From the NCBI GenBank assembly GCA_029531795.1, contig JAPEIS010000002.1, positions 124,001 to 188,000 on the forward strand: 64,000 nt of DNA, written 5' to 3'. Origin of the DNA: Sclerotinia nivalis (Eukaryota > Ascomycota > Leotiomycetes > Helotiales > Sclerotiniaceae). The notes beneath the pieces are model-generated. The model had not been told where the DNA came from, did not search any database, and worked only from the letters and a program-made list of their open reading frames with translations. Of the stretch, positions 52,470 to 62,780 are shown piece by piece. Position numbers and translations under genes: made by a program. Each line of letters opens with the position of its first letter. Position 1 is the stretch's first letter.

Positions 52470-55400
52470 ACCTCTTTCTATTATTCAAACAAACATAAAC
52501 AAAAAAGCGATTTCACACAAACTCGTTTTAGTCCTAATAAATACAGATCAGATTGATATCATTCTAATCCAAGAACCATATATCTACAAGGACGTAACAA
52601 GGAAAATCACAAAAACCCACCCCTCTTACAAAACCTTTACCCCTTTGAATAACTGGGAAAACACCTCTTGCATCCTTACCTACATTAAAAAGGGAATTGG
52701 ATTTCATACAGATCAATTAAAATTTATTATCTCTCGCAACCTAATTTTCCTACAATTCTCGTCCTCAAATCATTCGGTTTTCACAATTGTTAACATTTAC
52801 AACGCTCCCCTTAATTGCACAAAGACCAATCAAGTAATCAATTCGCTCTTTAACTTACAAAAGTTCCTTACGAACCCTACTCTAATACAAAGCGATTTCA
52901 ATTTATATTATTCCAATTGGAACCCCCTTCGTATATCTATCTCTTTTCTTGCAGAACCTTTCGTAAATTGGACCAATTTACACAATCTTCGCTTTATTTC
53001 ATCAATCGAAATCCCAATATATTCAAGAGGCAACATATTAGACCTAATCTTTCTATCAAGCCCATATACAGCAATCTCCTCCATAGCTGAGCATCTGGAT
53101 TGCACTTCGGATCACAAAACTCTGAAGACCCTTCTATATTGGAATTGCTATAATATAAAGCCTATTCCGAAGTTACGGTTAAACTCATTGAACGACAAAC
53201 TCTTTACAGAACTATTAACTACAGATTTGTACAATCTCGATATCCCTGCTAATCCATTCTCTACCAACAATCTAGACACACTAGCTCTGAATCTTACACA
53301 ATCCCTCAGAAATGCTTACGAAGGTTCAGCAAAAAGAACTACGAATGGTCTACTCCGACAACTATAGTGGAACGAGGATTGCAATGAGGCTGCACGAATA
53401 TACAGAATCACGAGGACATCAGAAGCTAAACGAACTTGTCGGAAATCGATTAGGAAAGCAAAACAATCCTTTTATTCTTCAAAAATTAATAAAATCGAAG
53501 ATATAAATGACGTCTTCCGGATAGCTAAATGGCACCAGACTACAGACGTCTTCCGATCCCCTCCATTGGTAAATCCCACAGATCCTAGGATAGCAAACAC
53601 CATCGAAGAGAAACGGAAAATTTTTGTTAAGAACTTATTAACGAATTCAACCAAGATCAACGATATCCCTTTCGGAATTCCGATCAGCCCATCCCGCATT
53701 ATCCCTTTCCCAAGCATTGATATACAAAACCTTGAAATAGTCATTTTGAAAGCAAATAATACAACTCCAAGCGCAAACAAGATCCTTACAAGGATTATCC
53801 AAACCGCCTAACCTTTGATCAAAGATCTAATCCTGTTTCTCTTCCAGAATTGCCTTGAATTAAACCATCACCCAAAGTGCTTCCGTTTTGCTACAATTAC
53901 GATCATTCCAAAACCTAATAAAGCCGATTATACAAATTCAAAATCGTATCACCCTATCATACTACTTTCAGTCCTCGAAAAAAGTCTAGAAAGGCTTATA
54001 GCAAAAAAGATATCATAATTAACTCTGAAATACAAAATACTTGCAAGTCAACAGTTCGATACCCTCCTATTATATTCTTCAATGGATCTTACAACATGTG
54101 TGATCTACGATATTGAATCAGTATTGAAAGAGAAATTGAAAACAACCCTACTCATTATAAATATAAAAGGCACTTTCAATACAATCCTCCCTGATCGATT
54201 GATTAATCGACTTAGAGAGCAAAGTTAGCCGAACAACTTAATCAAATGGATTCAATCCTTTGCTACTAATCGCTTTATTCAAATACAATTGGATGGCGAA
54301 ATTGGCCCAAAAACCAAATTGAATTGCAGCCTACCTCAAGGCTCCCCGATCTCACCAATTCTGTTTATGCTTTACATTGCCCCTATTTTCTGGATGGGTA
54401 ATCCTTCAAAAAGGTTCGGATATACCGACGATATTGCTCTACTAGCTTCGTCCGATAGCCTACAGGCAAACTGTGATACACTTCAGGCCGATATACAGGA
54501 AGCCCTGGATTGAAGGAAGTCCGAAGGGATCACTTTCGACCCTAAAAAATCTGAATTGATTCATTTCTACAAAGGGCATAGCGCTTTAAATGAGACTCCA
54601 TCAATATAGACCAATAATCTGAAAATCGAAGAAAAGCCCGACCCTCTTCAATAGCTAGGAGTTTACTTCGATAGAAAGCTGAGTTTCAAACCTTATATCC
54701 GAATCCTTACTACAAAAGCCTTCAAGATAACCAATACAATACGATCCTTCAACAATACATACCGCAGGATTCCTTTTTATCTTATAAGATGGATAGCTAT
54801 AGCCTATGCTTTGAAAAAATGCTATTTCGCATCGAAAACATGGTGGCCAGGCCGAAATAGACCCAAACCCAACTTCCCGAATCACAGAATCTCGAATTAG
54901 GTAAACAATCATCTGAATCTATTAAACAAAGTGGTATTGTCTTATACAAAAGCTATCCTCCTAGTATTCAGAACAACCAATGCAGCAGTATTGTATGAAG
55001 AATCCAAACTCCGATCTTCAGAAATCGAACTGAATCTAATATCGCAATTATACACTGCAAAAACGATTAGATTGGATCCCTATCATCCTCTACGAATTAG
55101 AACTAACAAAATGATCAAAGCTAAAAGCTTAAACAAACAATCACCAAATACAAGATTCACAAGGCTTATTAAGGCTTTACCAATCACTAAACGAATTAAT
55201 CCACTCGTTTTCCCTATATAGGAGTATAAAGAATCCAGAAAGGAAGCCGAACAATGAATGATCGATCCGAAGAGTAAATCAAAAACACAAACGGTTAAGG
55301 ATTTTAAAGCCTTTTATACATTGATCCCAAGAAGTGATATACAAATTTTCTTTGATGATTCCAAAAACGAAAACAAGGATGGTACTACTAGAAATAGTTA

Positions 55401-56238
55401 TATCATTACACAATTTGGTATTCAAGTAGCCTGTAACTCTTTCTCATTAGACCTCAACGCAAAGGTTTTCGATGCCGAAGTCAAAGCTGCAGTGAACAAA
55501 GCGACAAGGGTTCTAATCCTTCTATCAATCAGATTCGCTATAGATCTTTGGATTTTCCTAGACAACTACGAAATGACCCTTAGATTGGGCTTCCATTTTA
55601 ATAGCTTTTCTCAATCGATTTTCGAGGACTTTTTGATATTAACCCGAGTATAGATTACCAGATCTAAACTCCCACATATTTCCTTTAACAGAATTCGAAT
55701 CCGCTGGGTCCCCGAGCATCTCAATATCCCGGGCAACGAAGTAGCCAACAAAGCAGCAAAAGAAGGTGCTGCATTACCTTCCCCCTCAAACCCGATTTGT
55801 ACGTTAGCATCTCTCAAAAGGATAATGAAAACCAATGCACACAAAGCGGATACCCAATTATAGAATACAGTCAGCCCTTCGTACTACAAGGACTTACTTT
55901 ATATATATACAGATAATACAGTATCGCTTTCCTTAAAAAGAGCTACACTATATTACATCCTTGCAATTAGATCACAACATGGGGACTTTGCAGCATATCA
56001 CGAACGCTTTAATCATACTACTATTTCTATATATTGCTCTTATAGGAAAAAGAAAACCTTATTACATTTGTTCTTTTGCAAAAAAGGAAAAATGTATAAA
56101 ACGCTTACAAAAATACCCCTCTCTGAAGCTATTCTGTGGTTTCTAAACTCCTCTCTTGGTATAACCAGATTAGCTGAATGGCTAAAGGTTACCAAATTCT
56201 ATATAGAAATTTGCCTGCAGTATATAGCCGTTATTTAA
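52456..56238 (+). pseudogene. LINE ORF2 (endonuclease-RT-RNase H), one frame with 12 stops
   Basis: ATG 52456 overlaps the ORF1 stop by 14 nt. One frame runs to the final TAA at 56236-56238, about 1260 codons, with stops at 53365, 53809, 54016, 54226, 54511, 54607, 54652, 54898, 55219, 55255, 55651 and 55861 and no frameshift. Endonuclease landmarks are QEP (about 52575), SDFNL (about 52890) and TSDH (about 53110). RT shows LPQGSPISPILF and the active-site block FGYTDD (about 54415). The RNase H part has IFFDDSK, a damaged form of the usual catalytic Asp motif, and RWVPEHLNIPGNEVA. A C-terminal HGDFAAYHERFNH segment completes a full-length protein. Catalytic residues mostly survive, but nonsense codons abolish function. 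Confidence 0.93.
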
Positions 56239-56655
56239 AAAAAAAAAAAAAAAAAAATTTCCTTATTATTATTAAAACAGGCGCAATTGGTAATTGTAGA
56301 ATTGATAGGAACAGATAGAATATTCAAAAAAAAAAAAGGGGGGATATATATAAAAGGCTAATCAATAAAATATGTTTGAGGGGATTGGGAGAGAGATCAA
56401 GAGTAGTGATCCAATGAACGAAGGAGGCCACAAAATAAAATACAAAGCTATATAGCTCAACCCTTTTCGCGACGGCAATCATGTAAACCCTGCCCTAACA
56501 CTCTTAAAAACTGTATATATATATATACTACCCTTAGCTAGCTAGTACTCCACTCAAAGGCCTAAAACCCCTATGAGCGCTATTTGTCCAAATTGGAATC
56601 GGTGGCTAAAGGTTTCACGTGCACGCACGTGCGGCCTGCGGCCTATGGCGATAAA

Positions 56656-56673
56656 CAAATCAAATCAAATCAA
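56656..56673 (+). repeat. 3' tail of the LINE, (CAAAT)n
   Basis: CAAATCAAATCAAATCAA closes the element in place of poly-A, directly before the right target-site duplication. Simple-repeat tails like this are typical of several LINE lineages. Confidence 0.85.
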
Positions 56674-56688
56674 ATTATGCGAAAATGC
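56674..56688. repeat. Right target-site duplication of the LINE
   Basis: ATTATGCGAAAATGC, identical to 50852-50866; neither the next outer nor the next inner base matches, so 15 bp is the full length. Confidence 0.93.
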
Positions 56689-57752
56689 TGACGGGAGCTA
56701 TTAGCTCTACGCTGTATCTGGTAAATTCATCTCATGCCATCATTGAGGCCGCTTCCATCCTACATTTTATCCTACTGCCCAATTCAATATGAATCTCAAC
56801 ATGGATTCGTTGGCCATGGATCATGATCATGATCTCGTCTTCTTTTCAGTCAACCAACCTAATGATGTGATAATGCCCTGAACGGACACAGATCTAGGTT
56901 CACAACGGCGCATAGTTTTAGTTTTCTGCTTTCATATAAAATACGTATTAGTGCCAGCGCACCAAAGGTACAATCATTCTTCCCAACCTAGATCCTATGT
57001 CCCACCACCTGTACCACCTGTCCCACTTTCTCAAAACCTCAATTCACAATAGAACTATCGCACAAGCGAAACCAAGTGATCTAAAATCCAGATCCAATGT
57101 GTTTCAATATCCTTTCCCTTTCTTATCCTAGTATCATTATGCACTCACTCACTACTCACTAGCAGGTTTGCAATCATACAACGAGGAATAATCACCACCT
57201 ACCTAGGTATACAATCAAAATCAAAATATTCTTATTTCCAAATATAGAAGGGCAATTATTCATCTATCATACGAGTAAACCACTACAATATATACAACCA
57301 CCCCTCCCCTTCCCTCTCCTTTCCTCTTCAAAACATACCTCCATATTCCATATCCCATCTCCATCATAAATAACCACCCCATCTCAAATCTTTTCATCTC
57401 ATTCACCCCATCCCATCTCATCTCACCCAGTTCAAAACACCACCAACATATATCCAACCCCGCATTCACCCATCATCATCATCAAACAAAAAAAGAGCGT
57501 AAGAATTATACCCAAGCATCATTATCCATAATCCCAATAATCTAACAAAATCAACATTACCTACTAAAATATAATATCAAACATCGCATTTATCGCTAAG
57601 TCGCTACAATACCCCAGCAATGCATATTCAACCCTAACATGTCATATTCTGTATTCCCTTCAAATACGAATCTAGGTTTCATCATCGCTCTGTGATGTGA
57701 TTATTCTTCCATTTCCTGCTTTTTTTCTGTGGTATATCATACCCGAAAATCC
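56689..57752. other. Intergenic, 3' flank of the coiled-coil gene
   Basis: About 1.06 kb with no supported gene; pyrimidine-rich on the plus strand from about 57280 to 57480. Confidence 0.55.
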
Positions 57753-60700
57753 TCACAATTGAGTATTGATTGCTAAGTCGGTGTCTAACTTTTCAGACTG
57801 AGATTCGCTTGCTGCCATTGGTAAATTTTCAGTGTTTCGACTTGGATTCGAGGGAGTTTCAAATGATGGAATATCCTTCGCGGCAACATCAATGTCAGTT
57901 CCAGAGATTGAAAGTGTCCCGGCAACTGTCTCCATGTTTTCTGACGTTTCAAAGGTGGCAATTTGAGAGATTTCTTCCATTTCCTTGGTAACAGGACCCA
58001 CATCAGGTGCATCGATCTCCATAACCACCAGTTTTTGCCTCTCAACCGCAATCTCAGCTTGCACCACAACTGGAGTCTGAGTCTTCATCGAGCTCGTAAT
58101 AACAACATCTTGACCCTTCCACCCCATCGAACTTTCGATTTCCCTCATCCGTAACGTTCCATCAGCAGCAGCTTGTCTCAGCTGTTCATACCCTCTCTGG
58201 TCCACACTTTGACCAACTTCATACCTATGATTTTGGATGATAATATCTGGTGCATATTTTGGCATTACCATTTCTTTTGGGTGACTTGGTTTAAGTGCTA
58301 GGAAGAAAACTGCTACGCTGAGGAGTATAATGAGTATATTTTTCCGATCGCGCATTACTACCCCTGCAGCTTTGACCAAAAGTTCGCTGAGTGATTCATC
58401 GCCTGGAGGTGTACGAGTTCTCGAAGTGGGAAATGAGTCTTTGTTCTTGGTAGAAGCTTGACTGTAGATATCCTTCAGACGAGCTTCTTCTGTCGATTTT
58501 TCTTGTTCTTCGAATTTTCGTTTGGAGTCTTCTTCCTCCTTGGCTTTCCTCGAAACTTCCTCTTCCTTCAAAATCTTCCTTGCTTCTTCCTCAAGTTCTT
58601 TTTGTTCGGCCAATTCTGCCTCGAAAATTCTTTGTGCTTCTTCTTCTAAAGCTTTCTGTTCGGCGACTTCTGCTTCATGAATACGTTGGGCTTCTTCTTC
58701 CAATGCTTGGGCAGCAGCCATCTCTTCTTCATGAAGTTGTTGCGCTTCTGCTTCCAGTTCTTTGGCAGCTTGGTCTTCTTCATTAGCATTCGAGGACTTG
58801 GCTTCGAGATCAGCGAACTTTTGGGCCTCTTCCGCTTCTTCATGGAGTCGTAAGGCTTCCTCTTCAAGCTGTCTAACTTCTTCCGCTTCGACTCTAGCTG
58901 TCTCTTCTTCCTCCTGTCGCGATGCTTCATCCTCCAGAGCAATTCTCTCAGCCTCTTCTTCAGCAGCTTTAGAAGCAGCTACGAGCCATTCTTCACGAGC
59001 ATTTCGAGATTCAACATCTCCCCTCTTCTGACGTAAAGTAACCTTAGCCAAATCTTGCTCATGTAACCTTTGAGCCTCTGACCCTAGACTTTCACCACAG
59101 GAATCATCATCAGAATACTGATCAGAATCATCATCTCGACCCCTCTCCTCTGCTTCTCGTAATCTCTCAATTAGATCTTCCATATCCTCAACCATCCAAG
59201 GTTGAACAAATGGTTCAATTTCCACATCCACCCTTTCCATTTCCCTCCATGCAGCTGCCCAAGCACCTGCTCTCATTAATCCATTACTTGCAAAAATCTT
59301 GATATTAAATCTCTTATCATCTTCATCTTGATCATCATCCTCATATCTGACATCTCGACGACATATATCGCACCAAACTTTCTCCGGCCTGTTTTTTAAT
59401 CGACCAGTACTACCAAATCCACTATCTCTCTCATCTGCGGAATCATCATCCGAGGATGTAGTATTTGGGCCAATATAATGACCACACCGGAGGATTTTGG
59501 CCCGAGGACGGACGGGAAGTTCTAAAGCATCAAGGAATCGCTCTTCGAGACATTCATAACTATCCTGTGGATGAGGAAGTAAGATTCCACGAGTAAGAAT
59601 TGTATCACTGAGCTTTTCTTGTAGAAGATAATATGCCTCACGAATGTTGTAGAGATTTGCTGGCAATTCTGGAGCGACAATAGCCTTGGAATATTGCCAT
59701 TGAAGTGGAAGGACGGTGACATGTAAAAGAACGAGAGGAGACTCTTCTCTATTCTTCTTGAAACGAGTTGGTGTACGACTTTTGGAGTATTGAGAACCAG
59801 TTGGGGTACCGAGACGAGAAATTGTAGGATTTTGTTGTCGTTTGGCTGAATGAGGTGTAGAGAAGAGTGAAGGTGCTGGAGAATACATCTGCATTGCACG
59901 AATATCGGATGGTGTACGAAAAGGGTGTCGTGGAACTTTTCGAGGACTACATGATGAATCTCTTGCTTTCGGTGCAGATGTATGAGGAATACCACTAGGA
60001 ATCCGTGAGATGACAGACTCTGTAGCAGCTTCTTCACCAACAACTGGTGAATTGAGTTCAATCAATTGTTGAGCTTCTTTGCTCAAATCAAGCTGTCGGT
60101 TTGATTGCCATGAGCTTCTGTTACTCACACTAATTTTGTTAGGCGCTTCGTCTGCAGAATTCACAGAGAAACGAGGACTTTCTTCAGAACCATTACTGAA
60201 AATATCATCTTCGACATCCCCATAATGTGAGCTGCTATGTCTACTTTTTATATCTTCACCTCCTACATACCCACGTTCTGTCTCGGCATCGGTACTGTAA
60301 AGATCGTGGTGGAGAACACTATCTTCGTCCTCTGTTTCTCCATCGCCTTCTAATGTAGCCTTTGTGGTATCCAATGTCAATTCTGTTCCATCTTGCCCAT
60401 TGTATGAATTTCGTTCGTAGCTCTCATCTGTTTGCGCACTCAAGAGAGAATCATCATGATCTTCTGGCTCGTAGCCTCCATCTGTTTGTGTACCCAGAAT
60501 TGAATCGTTGTGATCGTTCGCAGCCCTACTCCTCTCAGGATCGTCCCTTTTAATACTCTCCACAACCTTTCTTGCTGCAGCTTTGATCTCCGCTTCAATT
60601 TTTTGCATCTGCAATTCTCTTGCTCTGGCTCGTTTGCGCTTCTCCTCTCTCGCGTGTTTACAATCTTCGCAATCATCGTGTTCGTTGTGTTTCGTTCTTG

Positions 60701-60977
60701 TATTCTCGAGTATTGAATCGTCTTCTTGTAACTCCGATAACTCTTGATCCAATATAGAATTCCCTTCAACCTCAGACTCTTCCATCTCAATTCTCTCTTT
60801 TGCATGTCGTTGTGGATCCTTCGACTGAGACATTATTTCACCGATATCATTCTCCTCACTTGTCGCATTCTCCCCGCCTCCTTTTTTGATATCTATATCT
60901 TCATCCATATCGTTCATACAATTGGAATCTTCATGAATCTTAAAATCTGATTGTCGACGGGAATTTGATTGTGACAT
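57753..60977 (-). CDS. Large acidic coiled-coil protein with one C-terminal membrane segment
   Basis: One exon of 1074 codons, so certainly a gene, but I do not recognise the family. The first 400 residues are disordered, acidic and Ser-rich with many SQ, SP and RxxS sites. Next is a compact folded-looking part (about 410-640) that includes HVTVLPLQWQYSKA and the zinc-type pairs RCGH and VWCDICRRD. From about 640 to 840 is a very acidic coiled coil with tandem repeats of about 18 residues (LEEEAQRIHEAEVAEQKA type). A single hydrophobic helix (about 877-897, NILIILLSVAVFFLALKP) is followed by about 177 residues. One C-terminal membrane anchor behind a long coiled coil would suit a nuclear-envelope, ER or organelle tether (inference). 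No signal peptide. Confidence 0.88.
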   Translation of the reverse strand: MSQSNSRRQSDFKIHEDSNCMNDMDEDIDIKKGGGENATSEENDIGEIMSQSKDPQRHAKERIEMEESEVEGNSILDQELSELQEDDSILENTRTKHNEHDDCEDCKHAREEKRKRARARELQMQKIEAEIKAAARKVVESIKRDDPERSRAANDHNDSILGTQTDGGYEPEDHDDSLLSAQTDESYERNSYNGQDGTELTLDTTKATLEGDGETEDEDSVLHHDLYSTDAETERGYVGGEDIKSRHSSSHYGDVEDDIFSNGSEESPRFSVNSADEAPNKISVSNRSSWQSNRQLDLSKEAQQLIELNSPVVGEEAATESVISRIPSGIPHTSAPKARDSSCSPRKVPRHPFRTPSDIRAMQMYSPAPSLFSTPHSAKRQQNPTISRLGTPTGSQYSKSRTPTRFKKNREESPLVLLHVTVLPLQWQYSKAIVAPELPANLYNIREAYYLLQEKLSDTILTRGILLPHPQDSYECLEERFLDALELPVRPRAKILRCGHYIGPNTTSSDDDSADERDSGFGSTGRLKNRPEKVWCDICRRDVRYEDDDQDEDDKRFNIKIFASNGLMRAGAWAAAWREMERVDVEIEPFVQPWMVEDMEDLIERLREAEERGRDDDSDQYSDDDSCGESLGSEAQRLHEQDLAKVTLRQKRGDVESRNAREEWLVAASKAAEEEAERIALEDEASRQEEEETARVEAEEVRQLEEEALRLHEEAEEAQKFADLEAKSSNANEEDQAAKELEAEAQQLHEEEMAAAQALEEEAQRIHEAEVAEQKALEEEAQRIFEAELAEQKELEEEARKILKEEEVSRKAKEEEDSKRKFEEQEKSTEEARLKDIYSQASTKNKDSFPTSRTRTPPGDESLSELLVKAAGVVMRDRKNILIILLSVAVFFLALKPSHPKEMVMPKYAPDIIIQNHRYEVGQSVDQRGYEQLRQAAADGTLRMREIESSMGWKGQDVVITSSMKTQTPVVVQAEIAVERQKLVVMEIDAPDVGPVTKEMEEISQIATFETSENMETVAGTLSISGTDIDVAAKDIPSFETPSNPSRNTENLPMAASESQSEKLDTDLAINTQL

Positions 60978-62780
60978 TGACCTCGACTCTCGAAGTAGTA
61001 TCGTCTCTATCCGAGTGTAACGAAGGTCGGAAGTAAATATTGACGGAACGGTTCATGCAGCAACCCGTTTTAATCTTGATGATTGGTACGAGGATCAAAT
61101 GGATGGTTATGGTGTAAGAAAAGTGCAACGAGAAGCGTCCCGGGTAGATTTTACGACAATATCATTAAGTCGTTAAATATGCAAGAAAAACAGAAAAGCC
61201 AGTTGTTCAAAAATTGAAGTTACATTAATTGAAATCCATTGGAAGATGTTAATGAATTAGGGAATGAAGTGGTTGAATTGAGTCGGTTGTCGTAGTAACC
61301 ATGTAAATATTGTAGGGGGGAATGAATGGAAGATCAAATTTATCCTGGTAGAAATGGGAAAAAGGTTGGAATGAGTTGAGGGAACACAATAACGAACAAA
61401 TCAATTGATACTCCGTACAATGCCGGTAGGGATAAATGAACAGGGTTGATGGTTATTCAACCAAAATATTAGAATGTCGGTGAGTAACAATAAGTTCACG
61501 ATGCTTCATTGTGGTGTGTGATTGATGGGTTTGGATGGTTTTCGGAACAACCCATCCAAAAAATCAAAGCACCACCATTGAACATCGCGAGAAGCTGGCC
61601 CACACGGAAGTGGATTGAATAAAATATCTTCATGGCAATGTTGAAGAACTTTTGATCTTGAACTTTTGATTTTCTAGAGATGGTCGAGAAGAAGATGAAT
61701 GGAAAAGAAGTGGAAGCTAGTTCCAATCTACCCTCATCGTCGTCCAGACAATGGAAATTAGCGTAACCGATGTATTGACCAGCTTATAAAGAGCATGCAA
61801 CCTACAGTACAACACAGAAACTTATTGCTTGTCTGGTTATTATGCTTCACTTATCTAGGTCTGGGGAATTCCCTATCAAACAATGTGGGGGATTTATTGA
61901 CTTGCTATTCAGTACGGACCAAATATCCATCATTGAAGCTTTTAAACATTTTTCTTGCTTGGATCGATACGGTATTCACAAAACTCACCATAGTTCAACC
62001 TTTGTAACACAAATACTCGATATAAATCGAGGCCGTTGTCAATACTCCAAGGATTGATTGTACTACAATGTACATATTCGAGTACCAAGTAATTAATTAT
62101 CGTTACTCCAAAGATTGATTATACAATTAACCAGCCAAGATCCGATCCGATAAAAACGGGCGAGTAACGAGTACGAATGAGTACAACCCTACCGGATAAA
62201 CTGACTTTGCTTACATGGTACAAAATACCGGCCATGTTGTGCAACGAGAGGTGGATATTTTGTCGAAGCTTCAAATCACGATATCATCACGATACTTTAC
62301 CACGATACTTTATCACGATAAACTTGAAAAGCTTCATGTTTGTTCTAGAATCAATGCAAGTGATAACATTCTCAGCTCAGTAATCACGCCCAACGACGTC
62401 ATGATACCTTTAGTTCAGGGGTCAACTAGTCTTATCTCTCTTGGATGCATTCCAAAAACCAAGGCTAGATGCGGGAAATTGTAAGTTAGGCTACATTTTC
62501 CAAGCTTATTTGCCTTTAGACAGATTCTAGCATTTGACAACGAGGCGGGGTGAATTATTTACTTGGAATAATGGAGGGGCATGGCGCCTCTCAAAAAATG
62601 GAATTTCTTGTAATCTTATGAGAATTCTATCTTTCTATTCATTATTTATTCTCTTGCTTTCCCTATGTATTATCCTTTTTTTCTTGTACATCCTACACAA
62701 CCGTACACTCATTCTATATATAATTTACCATTTGGGATATCATCATACTCCAGGAAAGTCTATCCTAGAAATCCATCAAG
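60978..62780. other. Divergent intergenic region between coiled-coil gene and amylase
   Basis: 1.8 kb holding both promoters. No gene is supported. A TACTCCGTA motif lies near 61411 and CACGATACTTTA-type repeats lie at about 62288-62320. Confidence 0.55.

Larger units (their letters stand above)
50867..56673 (+). mobile_element. Tad-clade LINE (non-LTR retrotransposon), 5.8 kb, inactivated
   Basis: Bounded by a perfect 15 bp target-site duplication. In order: a 5' leader; ORF1 with CCHC zinc knuckles; ORF2 with apurinic-type endonuclease, reverse transcriptase and RNase H; a 3' UTR with a 21-23 nt A-run near 56238; and a terminal tail of AAATC repeats (56656-56673) right before the duplication. 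RT followed by RNase H and ORF1 zinc knuckles is the arrangement of the fungal Tad clade. The coding strand is visibly poor in G, and stop codons stand where Trp is expected, so the copy is dead. Its position is between the 3' end of the permease and the 3' end of the next gene, so it probably disrupted nothing. Confidence 0.95.

Noticed and set aside
59522..60061. 179-codon minus-strand ORF and nearby overlapping frames
   Set aside because: Out-of-frame shadow of the 1074-codon coiled-coil gene.
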